Shown: piece after piece, positions 38,280 through 47,480 of the stretch
Numbering within the stretch: position 1 is the first letter of the stretch
How the letters are laid out: each line of letters opens with the position of its first letter
Source of the DNA: Chloroflexota bacterium
GTDB lineage: Bacteria > Chloroflexota > UBA11872
Reading direction: 5' to 3'
DNA length: 64,000 nt
Assembly (NCBI GenBank): GCA_022821645.1
Contig: JAJEDE010000025.1
Coordinates: 124,001 to 188,000 of the forward strand
Translations under genes and position numbers: made by a program
The notes under the pieces: model-generated
What the model saw: the letters and a program-made list of their open reading frames with translations, nothing else
What the model was told of the DNA's origin: nothing
Database searches by the model: none

Positions 38280-39493
38280 GGGAAATAGGCTTCGCAGTTG
38301 TCGCGCACAAAGGTCGGGTTGCCTTGCTCGTCCAGGTGGACGCGCGTGGACTCGATCAGGCTGTCCTGAACGAAGTCGCGAATGGCGTGCAGGTCCGGCC
38401 GCCACAGGATTGCGCCATCCAGCCCCTCTTCCGGAACCATCAGATCGTGGCCGCGCGCGTGGACCGCCCACGAGTTGATTCGTTCCGGGGAAATGCTCAG
38501 CAGCAGGTTTCCAAGTGCGGGCACGCTTCCAATGGGAAAGTCCGTCTTGAAAGCTCCGCTCAGGCTGGCGATCAGGCCGGGCGCGTTCACGATCAAGGCT
38601 GGAGAGAGCGACTGCTCGCGGAGCCCGCGAACCACCTGCTGCTGCCGGCAAATGCGCGCGAAGTCCCCGCCAGGGTCGTACTTGCGCGAGCGTGCGTAGG
38701 CCACGGACTCGCGACCATCGAGCGTGTTCCAGCCTTCGTCCAGGGTCAGCCGAATCTCTTCATCCGTTTCCAAATAGACGAAACGCTCATCGAACTCCCG
38801 GGGAGACCACACGCGGACGCCGCCCAGTTGATCGATGATGGCCTCGACGCCATGAAAGTTCACCAGCAGCCAGTGGTCGATATGCAGGCCGGTCACGTAT
38901 CGGAGGGTCTGCTTGAGGTCGTCCATTCCCCGGCGCTTGAGCACTTCGTTAATGCGCGACGAATGTCCGTCACACGCCCCGAGGCAGAGATCGCGAGGAA
39001 GCGACAGCACAAAGACTGATTCCGAGGTCTGGTCGATGCTGACGACCATGATGACGTCGGTATTGCCGACAAAGCTCTCGGCCTGGTCCACGCCGAGAAC
39101 CAGCAGGTTGAGGCGCTCGGCAGGTTCGGGCGCCGGCGCCACGGCGTACGACGGCGGGAGCGTGGGGGTTGGCGTTGGTGGCGGTGGTGTCGGCGGCGGC
39201 GCCGTCGCCGGCGGCGCTGCGGCTGGTTGAACTGCCGTGGGTGAGGCGGCCGCTGTGTCGGAAGTCTGCGGGGGCGGCTGGTTGGACGCGCGCGGAGCGA
39301 CGATGATGCCTGGAGGCGCCGACGGCGCCGTTGTAACAGTCGACTGCGGGGTTCCCGGCGCCGGATCGCCGCAAGTCGACAGTGCCATCGCACCAACCAG
39401 CACGACGACTGCCTGGCGTAGGCTGCGCTTCAAAGCTACTCGCATGGTTAGAGCGGTGGGGCTGAACTCCAACTGGGTGTCCGCAAGTATCAC
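38276..39493 (-). CDS. LytR-CpsA-Psr (LCP) family protein
   Basis: LNLLVLGVDQ...TDVIMVVSIDQTSESVFVLSLPRDLCL...RINEVLKRRG...VTGLHIDHWLLVNFHGVEAIIDQLGGV; Pro/Thr-rich linker after the signal. Confidence 0.93.
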   Translation of the reverse strand: MILADTQLEFSPTALTMRVALKRSLRQAVVVLVGAMALSTCGDPAPGTPQSTVTTAPSAPPGIIVAPRASNQPPPQTSDTAAASPTAVQPAAAPPATAPPPTPPPPTPTPTLPPSYAVAPAPEPAERLNLLVLGVDQAESFVGNTDVIMVVSIDQTSESVFVLSLPRDLCLGACDGHSSRINEVLKRRGMDDLKQTLRYVTGLHIDHWLLVNFHGVEAIIDQLGGVRVWSPREFDERFVYLETDEEIRLTLDEGWNTLDGRESVAYARSRKYDPGGDFARICRQQQVVRGLREQSLSPALIVNAPGLIASLSGAFKTDFPIGSVPALGNLLLSISPERINSWAVHARGHDLMVPEEGLDGAILWRPDLHAIRDFVQDSLIESTRVHLDEQGNPTFVRDNCEAYFP

Positions 39494-39511
39494 GGACGGT
39501 GCGTCCCCCTC

Positions 39512-40354
39512 GTGTCACGCATCGGACCGGGCGTTCGCCGTGTGACGCGCTACGACCCGGACGAGCCGCCGGTTGACGTGGATCCGGCGTTCCGCCGGAG
39601 CTTTCAGGACCGGATCGTGCGCTGGTACCGCCGCGCCGGCCGCGACCTGCCCTGGCGCTCGCTGACGTCGCCTTACCAGGTTGCGGTGTCTGAAATCCTG
39701 CTCCAGCAGACCCAGGCGGCGCGGGTTGCGCCGGTCTTTGAGGAGTTCGTGGCGCGCTGGCCCAGCGTCGAGAACCTGCACGCGGCGACATTGGAGGAAG
39801 TGAAGGCGCTCACCGATCCGTTGGGCTACCACATCCGAGGTGCCTGGCTGAAGGAACTGGCGCGGATCGTGGTTGAACGGCATGGCGGCGAATTGCCGGA
39901 CTCGCTGGCAGCACTGCGCGAATTGCCGGGTCTTGGGCCCTACGCGGCCGCCGCCGTGTACGTCTTCGGCCTCCGCCGCCGCGCGGCCTTGCTGGATACC
40001 AATATCGCGCGGGTGCTCACGCGCGCCGTGGGCCTCCCCGCGGATGGCTCGGTCTACCGGGACAATCGACGGCTAAGCGACCTGGCCGAGCAACTGGTTC
40101 CGGCTCGGCGTCACTACGACTATCACCAGGGCCTGATGGACCTGGGCGCGACGGTATGCCTGTCACGTTCGCCGCGCTGCCAGCGCTGTCCGCTGCGGCG
40201 CGTGTGCCGGGCCGTGACCGGCGGTCCGCCGGTGGCTTTCTGGAACGAGCAGGGCGTGGTGATGGCCGCGGAGCGAACCGTCGGCTACCGGGTGGGATCC
40301 CGAGCGGCCGTCAATCCGACGCCGGAGGCTTTGACGCGCCGGAACTCCAGCTAG
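39512..40354 (+). CDS. MutY-like HhH-GPD DNA glycosylase with [4Fe-4S] loop, lacking a NUDIX-like C-terminal domain
   Basis: PWRSLTSPYQVAVSEILLQQTQAARV, LRELPGLGPYAAAAVYVFGLRRRAALLDTNIARVLTR, CLSRSPRCQRCPLRRVC. Confidence 0.88.
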   Translation: MSRIGPGVRRVTRYDPDEPPVDVDPAFRRSFQDRIVRWYRRAGRDLPWRSLTSPYQVAVSEILLQQTQAARVAPVFEEFVARWPSVENLHAATLEEVKALTDPLGYHIRGAWLKELARIVVERHGGELPDSLAALRELPGLGPYAAAAVYVFGLRRRAALLDTNIARVLTRAVGLPADGSVYRDNRRLSDLAEQLVPARRHYDYHQGLMDLGATVCLSRSPRCQRCPLRRVCRAVTGGPPVAFWNEQGVVMAAERTVGYRVGSRAAVNPTPEALTRRNSS

Positions 40355-41525
40355 ATCCGCGCACATCGGTTCGATTCGCTAGCAGCCGTCGGATAGCCGC
40401 GGTCACCATGTCCACCCCGGGAGGTCCGCCCAGCCCCTGCGCCTTGCCGCCGGTGTAGACGGAAACGACCAGCGGCGTGTCCGAGCCGTAAATCCACGGC
40501 TCAGTGGCGGTGAAGATGGTGACGCTGGGCGTGCCGACACCGAGCGCCAACTGGGCGCTGGCCGAATCGTTACCCACGAATAGACCACTGCCGGCGATCA
40601 GCGCGCCCAACTGCCCGAATGTGGTGCGGCCTTCAAGGTTGACGACCGGCTGTGTCATGGCGCGCCGCATGGCGGTGATCGATGGGCTATCCGAAGCGGT
40701 TCCAACCAGGCAGATCCTTGCGCCGCGGTGCTGAATCAGCCAGTCGGCCACCGCGGCAAAGCGCTCCGCGGGCCAGCGTTTGGTCACGTCCACGGCGCCC
40801 GGGTTGACGCCGCCGCCCGGCGCGATCACCACCCGCAGGGCCGCGGAGTCGAGATCGAACTCCTCGGCCAGCCGTCGCGCGGCGGCCAGATCGTCCCGCG
40901 TTGGCCGAAACACGCATACGTCGGCTGTCGGGTCGAGGCCGGCCAGGCGAGCGAGCCGGCGGTAGGTCTCGACTTCGTTATCTTCCATGCCCACCGACAG
41001 GCGCGTGGTGTGGGCAAAACCGCGCAGCCGGCTATCCAGCCCCATGCGGTAGGGAATGCGGGCGAGGTACGGCAGCAGCGCCATGGCCGGCGACCTGTCG
41101 AGCACAAACGCCGCGTCGAATTTACGTTCGCGGATGCGGCGAACGAACGTCAGATACTGCCTGGCGTCATAGCGACGCGGCGTCCCCAGCATGCCCATCG
41201 GCATGATCTCGTCGATATGCGGGTTGTTCGCCAGGGCCGGCGCGGCGTAGTCGCCCACGGCGAAGGCGATATCGGCCCCTGGCAGCTCGTGTCGCAGGGC
41301 CGCCGTAAACCCGGTGGCTCGCAGCACGTCGCCAAGCGCCAGCGGCTTGATAACCAGCACCGACAGCCGTGGGTTCCGGGGCAGCGGCCGTCCCTCGGGC
41401 GGTTTGGGGCGGATAGCCAGCCGTGCCAGCCAGCACAGCGCCGTGATGCCGGCGGCGCGCGGTCCGGTGCGTCGGCGCCAGTCGCCGCGGAAGGGGCCAT
41501 GCGGACGGAGTCGAAAGCTGCTCAT
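40311..41525 (-). CDS. glycosyltransferase family 9 (heptosyltransferase-like)
   Basis: VLVIKPLALGDVLRATGFTAALRHELPGADIAFAVGD...VIAPGGGVNPGAVDVTKRWPAERFAAVADWLIQHRGARICLVGTASD...FVGNDSASAQLALGVGTPSVTIF. Confidence 0.93.
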   Translation of the reverse strand: MSSFRLRPHGPFRGDWRRRTGPRAAGITALCWLARLAIRPKPPEGRPLPRNPRLSVLVIKPLALGDVLRATGFTAALRHELPGADIAFAVGDYAAPALANNPHIDEIMPMGMLGTPRRYDARQYLTFVRRIRERKFDAAFVLDRSPAMALLPYLARIPYRMGLDSRLRGFAHTTRLSVGMEDNEVETYRRLARLAGLDPTADVCVFRPTRDDLAAARRLAEEFDLDSAALRVVIAPGGGVNPGAVDVTKRWPAERFAAVADWLIQHRGARICLVGTASDSPSITAMRRAMTQPVVNLEGRTTFGQLGALIAGSGLFVGNDSASAQLALGVGTPSVTIFTATEPWIYGSDTPLVVSVYTGGKAQGLGGPPGVDMVTAAIRRLLANRTDVRGSSWSSGASKPPASD

Positions 41526-41636
41526 CCAGTCGCCCGGCGCACGCTCACTAACAACGGCTCACCACCTCGATGCCCGGTTCTCTTGATCGAACGAGCCTAC
41601 AATCGACGCGCTCCGGCGGGGTGGTCGACGCAACGA

Positions 41637-42053
41637 ATGCCTGTCTACGAATATCGCTGCACCACATGCGGCCGCCGGTCGTCGCGCCTGTTCAAGACCC
41701 TGGCCTCCGTGGTGCATCCCGCCTGCCCGCACTGTGGTCAGGCGACCCTGGAGCGTCAGTTCTCCCGGCCAACCCTGTTGCGTGGCGGCCGCGCCGACTC
41801 CGATGACCTGGGCGGCGATGACTTTGGCATGGACGACGCCGCGCTGGCCGAACTGATGCCTGGTCTCGAATCAGGCGACCCGCGCAGCCTGGCCCGCATG
41901 ACCCGCCGCATGTCCGAGGAAATGGGCGAGGACATCCCGCAGGAGTACGAGGGCGTCCTCAACCGCATGGAATCCGGGGAGATGCCCTCGGACGAGGAGT
42001 TCAACGCCATCGAACCCGACGATGGCGACGTTGTGGACACCGACGACTATTAG
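41637..42053 (+). CDS. FmdB-family zinc ribbon protein with acidic C-terminus
   Basis: MPVYEYRCTTCGRRSSRLFKTLASVVHPACPHCGQATLERQFS. Confidence 0.88.
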   Translation: MPVYEYRCTTCGRRSSRLFKTLASVVHPACPHCGQATLERQFSRPTLLRGGRADSDDLGGDDFGMDDAALAELMPGLESGDPRSLARMTRRMSEEMGEDIPQEYEGVLNRMESGEMPSDEEFNAIEPDDGDVVDTDDY

Positions 42054-42873
42054 CGTTCGACTCATCGCGCTGGACGTTGACGGCACGCTGGCTCGCGCCG
42101 GCTCGCCCATCGATCCAACCATCCTGGCCACGCTGCGCGACGTTGCGAACCGCGGTGTACAGGTCGTCATCGCGACGGGCCGCGGCTGGCTGACGATGCG
42201 AGAGACTGCGCGACTGCTGCCGAAGAGCGCCTACCTGGTGCTCAACAACGGTGCCGCGACTCGTGCCGTGGCGGACGGACGTCTGATCGAGTCGCGCGAA
42301 GTGCCACACGCCGCGGCCAATCAGGCGCGCCTGGCGTTTCGCTCCGCCGGGCTTCCGGCGATCTGGATCGAATCGGCCACGTCGGGCTACCGCTATCTGG
42401 TTGAGGGCGACTGGCGAGCGTTTCCGCCCTACCGCCTCTACCTCGATCCAAAAGGAGCGCGCGTCGTCCGCCTGGCCCATCCCGATCTGGCGCCGCCGCC
42501 GGCGCAGGTATTTGGGCTCGCACCCTCCGCCGTCGGCGCGGATCTGGAGCACGAGCTGCGGAGCACGCTGGGCGAGCGGGCCGAAATCGTCATCTGGCGC
42601 AGCCGGCGACTGGAGTCGGTCGGTCTGGAAGTCCTGCCGCCGGGCGTCACCAAGGGCGCAGTCGTAGCGCAACTCGCCGAGCGCCTGGGCGTGCGGGCTG
42701 TCGACGCCGTGGCCGTTGGCGATGATCTCAACGACCTTGAAATGTTGGATTGGGCCGGTCGAGGGCTTGCCATGCAAGGTTCGCCGGAACCCCTGGTCGA
42801 CGTGGCCGACGCCGTCATTCCGGATGACAGCGACAGCCTGCGGCGCGTGCTCGAGGAGTTGAGCGGCGTCTGA
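42022..42873 (+). CDS. Cof-type HAD-superfamily hydrolase
   Basis: LIALDVDGTLARAGSPIDPTILATLRDVANRGVQVVIATGRG...VGDDLNDLEMLDWAGRGLAMQGSPEPL. Confidence 0.93.
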   Translation: MATLWTPTTISVRLIALDVDGTLARAGSPIDPTILATLRDVANRGVQVVIATGRGWLTMRETARLLPKSAYLVLNNGAATRAVADGRLIESREVPHAAANQARLAFRSAGLPAIWIESATSGYRYLVEGDWRAFPPYRLYLDPKGARVVRLAHPDLAPPPAQVFGLAPSAVGADLEHELRSTLGERAEIVIWRSRRLESVGLEVLPPGVTKGAVVAQLAERLGVRAVDAVAVGDDLNDLEMLDWAGRGLAMQGSPEPLVDVADAVIPDDSDSLRRVLEELSGV

Positions 42874-42929
42874 ATGCGGTCCCGCGGATCGGGCCGCTTC
42901 GTCTGATCGCCAGGCTGTGTGAACGTACG

Positions 42930-43502
42930 ATGAGCCGGATGCGCCCAACCCTGATCGTCGTCAGCGGGCCACCCGCTTCGGGCAAGACGACCCTCGCGCA
43001 CGCGCTGGCTCAAGCCGTGCACTGTCCGGCCATCTGCCGCGACGAGATCAAAGAGGGGTTTGTCTGCGGCGCCACCTCGGAGTCGTTCGTACCGGAACAG
43101 GGCGACGCGGCGAATCAGGCGGCCACGACGGCATTCTTTGATGTGGTCGACCTCATGCTCCAGCGCGGTGTGACCCTGGTTGCGGAGGCCGCCTTCCAGC
43201 ATCACCGCTGGGCGCCGCGGCTGACCGCGTTTGGCAAGCTGGCCGAGGTACGGGTCATCAACTGCGTGGTGGATGACGCAGTCGCCCGCCAACGTCGCCG
43301 GCAGCGCTGGGTCAACGAGCCCTGGCGCCGGCGCTTCCACGCCGATCCCGACCCGGAACGAATGGCCGGCATGGAGCCGCAGTCGGTCGATCAGCCTGGC
43401 GCCTACCAGCCGATCCGATTGGACCTGCCCACGCTCGTCGTCGACACCAGCGATGGATACCGGCCCGGACTCAGCCAGATCGTGTCGTTCGCGAGCGGCT
43501 AA
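42930..43502 (+). CDS. P-loop kinase/ATPase (zeta-toxin-like AAA_33)
   Basis: TLIVVSGPPASGKTTLAHALAQAVHCPAICRDEIKEGF; VTLVAEAAFQHHRW. Confidence 0.82.
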   Translation: MSRMRPTLIVVSGPPASGKTTLAHALAQAVHCPAICRDEIKEGFVCGATSESFVPEQGDAANQAATTAFFDVVDLMLQRGVTLVAEAAFQHHRWAPRLTAFGKLAEVRVINCVVDDAVARQRRRQRWVNEPWRRRFHADPDPERMAGMEPQSVDQPGAYQPIRLDLPTLVVDTSDGYRPGLSQIVSFASG

Positions 43503-43585
43503 ACCGGCGCGCTTTCATGCCGGGGTCAGATCACTGTGCCGCCGGCTGAGTCTGAAGCACCCGGTGCTACGATTCCAGCGCATGT

Positions 43586-43658
43586 GCCGACGTAGCTCAG
43601 TTGGTAGAGCAGGGCTTTCGTAAAGCTCAGGTCGTCAGTTCGAGTCTGACCGTCGGCT
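43586..43658 (+). tRNA. tRNA-Thr (anticodon CGT)
   Basis: Hand-folded cloverleaf GCCGACG/CGTCGGC acceptor, GGGCT-TTCGTAA-AGCTC anticodon arm, GTCAG-TTCGAGT-CTGAC T arm. Confidence 0.95.
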
Positions 43659-43761
43659 CCCACCCAAAACGCCACGCTCGGCCAATCCAGCGTTCACCGT
43701 TGCGAGTGCCGATCCCTGGCGACTGCCGCTGGCGGCAGCCGATTCTCGCCCGCGGCCTGGT

Positions 43762-46266
43762 CTAGCTCGGCTGGGATAGCTGCGCGCAGGCCGCTTGGTT
43801 GTTGGCGTCCACCACAAGGGCCGCGATCTCAAGCTCGCTGAACCAGGAGACTTCCTCTTCGACCATTCCAATCGTGAGTGTGTAGGCGCCAGGCGACTCG
43901 GGGGCCCTCACCGTGCCCTCGAACACGAACGCTGATCCAGGCGCGATGCTGGTCCAGGTTGTCGTTCGCGAGTCGTAGGGGACGACCAGCCGATCTTCAA
44001 GCGTGGTCAGGTCGTCCGAGATGAATCGGTCGTCCGGCAGCGACCAGCGTGTGCCCAGCCGATGCGAGTCGAGCCAGTGATTCGCACCTGTATTGATGGC
44101 CTCGACTCGCACGAAGGCGTCATCCCCTCGAGTAAGGCATAGCGGCGGTGGAAGGACCGTCAGGTCCGCCATGTTGGCGCCGGTAGTGTCGACGGCCGGC
44201 GCCCGAATCTCGATGCCGGTACTTGTGAGCTCGCGCCCGTCGATCGAGAGCGAAACCCGATACGTGCCCGGCGATGTTGGCGCTGTGCCCAATACCGGCC
44301 CAAGTGCCTGGGTGTTGCCGCCGGCCGGAATGATTGGCGGCGGCCGCAGGAGAACGTGCTCCCGAAGCTCTTCGCCAGAGTCTGGTGACTCCCAGATCAG
44401 TTCCGCTGGCCGGGTCCGGCGTCCGGTCGGTGGCTGCCACGGAATCTCTGCGGTGTTGCGAAATGTGACCGGAATGGCAACGTCCGCGCTCGGCCGCGCG
44501 GAACGCACAACGAGTTGAAGCTCGACCTCGGACCATTCGGTGGTAACGGAAGTGCTCGCGTCGCCGAGTGGAATCACAACGAAGCGTTCGCCCGCGACCG
44601 GGACAGCATCCGGATTCCACGACCGGACAGACGAAAGCCAGGCTTCGGTCTCCACCTCGGACAGGTGTTTGCCGTCCAACACCAGCGTGCGGATGCCAAA
44701 TGCAGTCAGCGAATCCAGAACCCTGGGCTTCGCCGTGGCGCCTGCCCAGTCGATCATTCTCGCCAGGTACTTGGTGCCCCGGGGCTCGAAGCCTGAGTAT
44801 CCGCTCACCACCGGCTGCCGACCGCCGTCAAGCGACCACCACATCCGCCTGACATACGGCTCCGGCGACGTGAAGTCTGCGCCGGATGGAATGAAAGCGA
44901 CGGCGCCGTCCGGCGCCTCCGCCAACGCGGCTTGCAGGTCGGGTTCCGAAGGAATCGGGTCCACCGGAACCGGGGGGCGTGAGAACTCGACCGCGAGCAC
45001 GAGCAAGGCGAGCGCCGCGAAAACCTGCGCCTGCCATTCCTTCGCACGCCGCAGGCGAAACGGCTGTGCCACGGCAATGGCCGCCAGCAGCGCCATGGCC
45101 AGGACCATGCCAGAGGCAAAGAACGTGGGGTTTCGCAGGGAGGCGAAGCCCGGAATCACCGCGTGCGCCGCCGCGAACGGAAGCAGAGTTCCCGTGGCCT
45201 CGTCGTGCCACCAGAGTTCGGGGCCTAACGACAGCAGGAACAGCAGCAGTCCGGCGAAGCCAAGGGCCAGGCTGACTGAACGGAGTGGTCGTCGCGCCAG
45301 GCCGATGGCCAGCCCCAGCGCTGCCAGGATCGTGGGGACAACGATGGGAAAGACGGGTTGCAGACCTGGTACCCGTGCCCAGACCGCCTGAAACCAGTGC
45401 AGCGATTGCGAGATCCAGGGAAGGTAATTGGGCAGCCGGGCGCTGAGTACGTGGGCTTCGTTGATCGTTCGTGCTTCCTGGTGGTCCAGCCAGAACCCGA
45501 CATAGCCAACGAGCAAGGGAATGAACGGAAGTGCGGCAATCAGTGTCCCGGCTGAGGCTTGCGTGATGAGCCGCCGGCCGGGTCGTTCACGCCACCACGT
45601 CGGGAGGGTGACGGCGATCAACGGGAACAAGAACACAAGGGCCATGAAGCCGAGATACACGCCGCTGGCGAACTGAATGAACACGCACAGCCATACGGCA
45701 CTGAACTTCCACCACGTGGGACTCCGCATGAACCAGAGCCAGAACGCCAACGCCAGGGGCGTCCACCAGAACAGCATCAGGTGATGGAATTGGTAGAACT
45801 CCTGCTGGACCGGCGCGAATGCGAAGACGAATCCGGCAGCTGCGGCGGGCCACCAGCGACCAACCAATAACCAGGCCGCGGCGGCGGTCGCCAGTCCGTT
45901 CAGGATCGGGCTGGCGATCGTCATGACATTGAGCCCGGCGCCGGGACCGAACACTGCGGCCACCGGCGCGTAGATGGGCAATCCGCCGAGCAGCAGGTGG
46001 GTATAGAAGAGCGAATCGCCCATCCCGTAGTAGGCCAGGCCCGCAAATAGCCGCTGCGGCTCCGCCAGGATCGCGTAACGCATCCACTCCAGCGTGTAGA
46101 GATTCAGCACGTTGTCTACGTGGCCGTAGTGGATCTGATCTCCCGCGAGCGGCGGAAGAGCCCGAACGGCGGCGACCGCGTAGATCGCAACCGTTGCGCC
46201 CAGCTTCAACAGCCAGCCGGTCGTGCCCGCGGACGCAACGTCAAGCGTGCGGCGAAGCACGCGCAT
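43762..46266 (-). CDS. large polytopic membrane protein, probable GT-C-type glycosyltransferase, with soluble C-terminal beta-domain
   Basis: Many TM helices in the N-terminal two thirds; C-terminal sequence resembles NEW3/BACON-like beta-sandwiches; start placed at MRVLRRTLDV. Confidence 0.7.
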   Translation of the reverse strand: MRVLRRTLDVASAGTTGWLLKLGATVAIYAVAAVRALPPLAGDQIHYGHVDNVLNLYTLEWMRYAILAEPQRLFAGLAYYGMGDSLFYTHLLLGGLPIYAPVAAVFGPGAGLNVMTIASPILNGLATAAAAWLLVGRWWPAAAAGFVFAFAPVQQEFYQFHHLMLFWWTPLALAFWLWFMRSPTWWKFSAVWLCVFIQFASGVYLGFMALVFLFPLIAVTLPTWWRERPGRRLITQASAGTLIAALPFIPLLVGYVGFWLDHQEARTINEAHVLSARLPNYLPWISQSLHWFQAVWARVPGLQPVFPIVVPTILAALGLAIGLARRPLRSVSLALGFAGLLLFLLSLGPELWWHDEATGTLLPFAAAHAVIPGFASLRNPTFFASGMVLAMALLAAIAVAQPFRLRRAKEWQAQVFAALALLVLAVEFSRPPVPVDPIPSEPDLQAALAEAPDGAVAFIPSGADFTSPEPYVRRMWWSLDGGRQPVVSGYSGFEPRGTKYLARMIDWAGATAKPRVLDSLTAFGIRTLVLDGKHLSEVETEAWLSSVRSWNPDAVPVAGERFVVIPLGDASTSVTTEWSEVELQLVVRSARPSADVAIPVTFRNTAEIPWQPPTGRRTRPAELIWESPDSGEELREHVLLRPPPIIPAGGNTQALGPVLGTAPTSPGTYRVSLSIDGRELTSTGIEIRAPAVDTTGANMADLTVLPPPLCLTRGDDAFVRVEAINTGANHWLDSHRLGTRWSLPDDRFISDDLTTLEDRLVVPYDSRTTTWTSIAPGSAFVFEGTVRAPESPGAYTLTIGMVEEEVSWFSELEIAALVVDANNQAACAQLSQPS

Positions 46267-46395
46267 GCCGCTCACGTGCCGAGTGTCACAACCCGGGTCG
46301 GGACGTGAGCCCGCCCGCCTGGTGCTGCGGCTTGGCGCCGCGAATCCCGCCGGCCGCCGGATGCTCAACCCAGGTCAGCAAGCCCGGACGCCTCT

Positions 46396-47241
46396 CTAGC
46401 GGATGTAGGTCGTCGGTCGTCGTCGGCTCTCGTAGGTTGCGGTCAGGTCCGCCTCGCGGATCACGTCCGGAATTGGTCGCGTCCACCAGGTGGGTGCGTT
46501 AGGGAATGGGAACACGTCGTGCCAGGCCAGCACCAGCGTGCGCCGCGCACCCGTTGTATTGGCCCGCGCCGCGTGCATCACCCGGGCGTCGGCGATTATC
46601 AAGTCGCCGGCGCTTACCGGAAGGTCAACCGCGTCCGGATGCTCGACGAATGCCGCGTGGCCTTCGTAATCGTCGACAGCCTGAATGTCCGCCTCGTGGG
46701 CGTCCGGCAGCGTGTCGTGCAGCTCGATCCGCTTGGTGTGCGTTCCTGGAATCACTTGCAGGCAGCCGTTCGCCAGCGTGGTGTCGGTCAAATAGACGGA
46801 GAGGAAGACCTTTGTCGGCCACGGCGTGGCGGCCTCCGGGCTTTCCCAGTTCATGAAGTCCTGGTGCCAGTAGAGCGGTGGTCCCTTGGGCGGCTTGGAA
46901 AGAACGATGATGCCGCCGCTGGCCGTCAGATCATCGAGTTGAATGGCTTCACAGGCGGCCCGCAAATTCGGGTACGACAGAAAATGCTCGGCGATCGGGT
47001 CCGGGAACACGCGCTCCGAGAGTTCACGCGGCCGCTCGTCCCAGCGGTCTGGTGGGATCACCTGGATGTCGCTGCCCTGGTAGCGGTACTTCGGGTCAAC
47101 CTCGTGGGTGGCGAAGTAGTGCTCGGTCCACGCCCGCAATTCGTCCAGCATCGGCTCGGCGACGACGTTTGGAATGACCGTATATCCGTCGTCTACGAGC
47201 TGGTCGCGTTTATCAACCGCCTCCGCGCGAGTCAGATGCAT
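46396..47241 (-). CDS. phytanoyl-CoA dioxygenase (PhyH) family protein
   Basis: LYWHQDFMNWESPEAATPWPTKVFLSVYLTDTTLANGCLQVIPGTHTKR ... SAGDLIIADARVMHAARANTTGARR. Confidence 0.92.
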   Translation of the reverse strand: MHLTRAEAVDKRDQLVDDGYTVIPNVVAEPMLDELRAWTEHYFATHEVDPKYRYQGSDIQVIPPDRWDERPRELSERVFPDPIAEHFLSYPNLRAACEAIQLDDLTASGGIIVLSKPPKGPPLYWHQDFMNWESPEAATPWPTKVFLSVYLTDTTLANGCLQVIPGTHTKRIELHDTLPDAHEADIQAVDDYEGHAAFVEHPDAVDLPVSAGDLIIADARVMHAARANTTGARRTLVLAWHDVFPFPNAPTWWTRPIPDVIREADLTATYESRRRPTTYIR

Positions 47242-47480
47242 AGCGGCGTGTCCTTCGACAGCTTCGTGCCTTCGGGAAGATGTCGAGAGTGTACGTGCGC
47301 CGTCCGGGTGCGTCGTTACCCCATCGTGACGGGACTCTTCAGGTCGGCGGCGGATGCTCGAGCCGACGTTCCGCTGAAGCGATGACGAACGTCGCTGCAA
47401 GTCGGTACCATGCGCTCTTGGCAAAAACGCGCTCCGAAATCCACGTTGAGTTGTACATGGGAGCGCGAGGAGGGACACAT

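Noticed and set aside
40728-42053. 441-aa plus-strand ORF spanning the GT9 antisense and the FmdB gene
   Set aside because: Only the C-terminal part from ATG 41637 is a real protein (FmdB zinc ribbon); the upstream part is antisense to the GT9 gene
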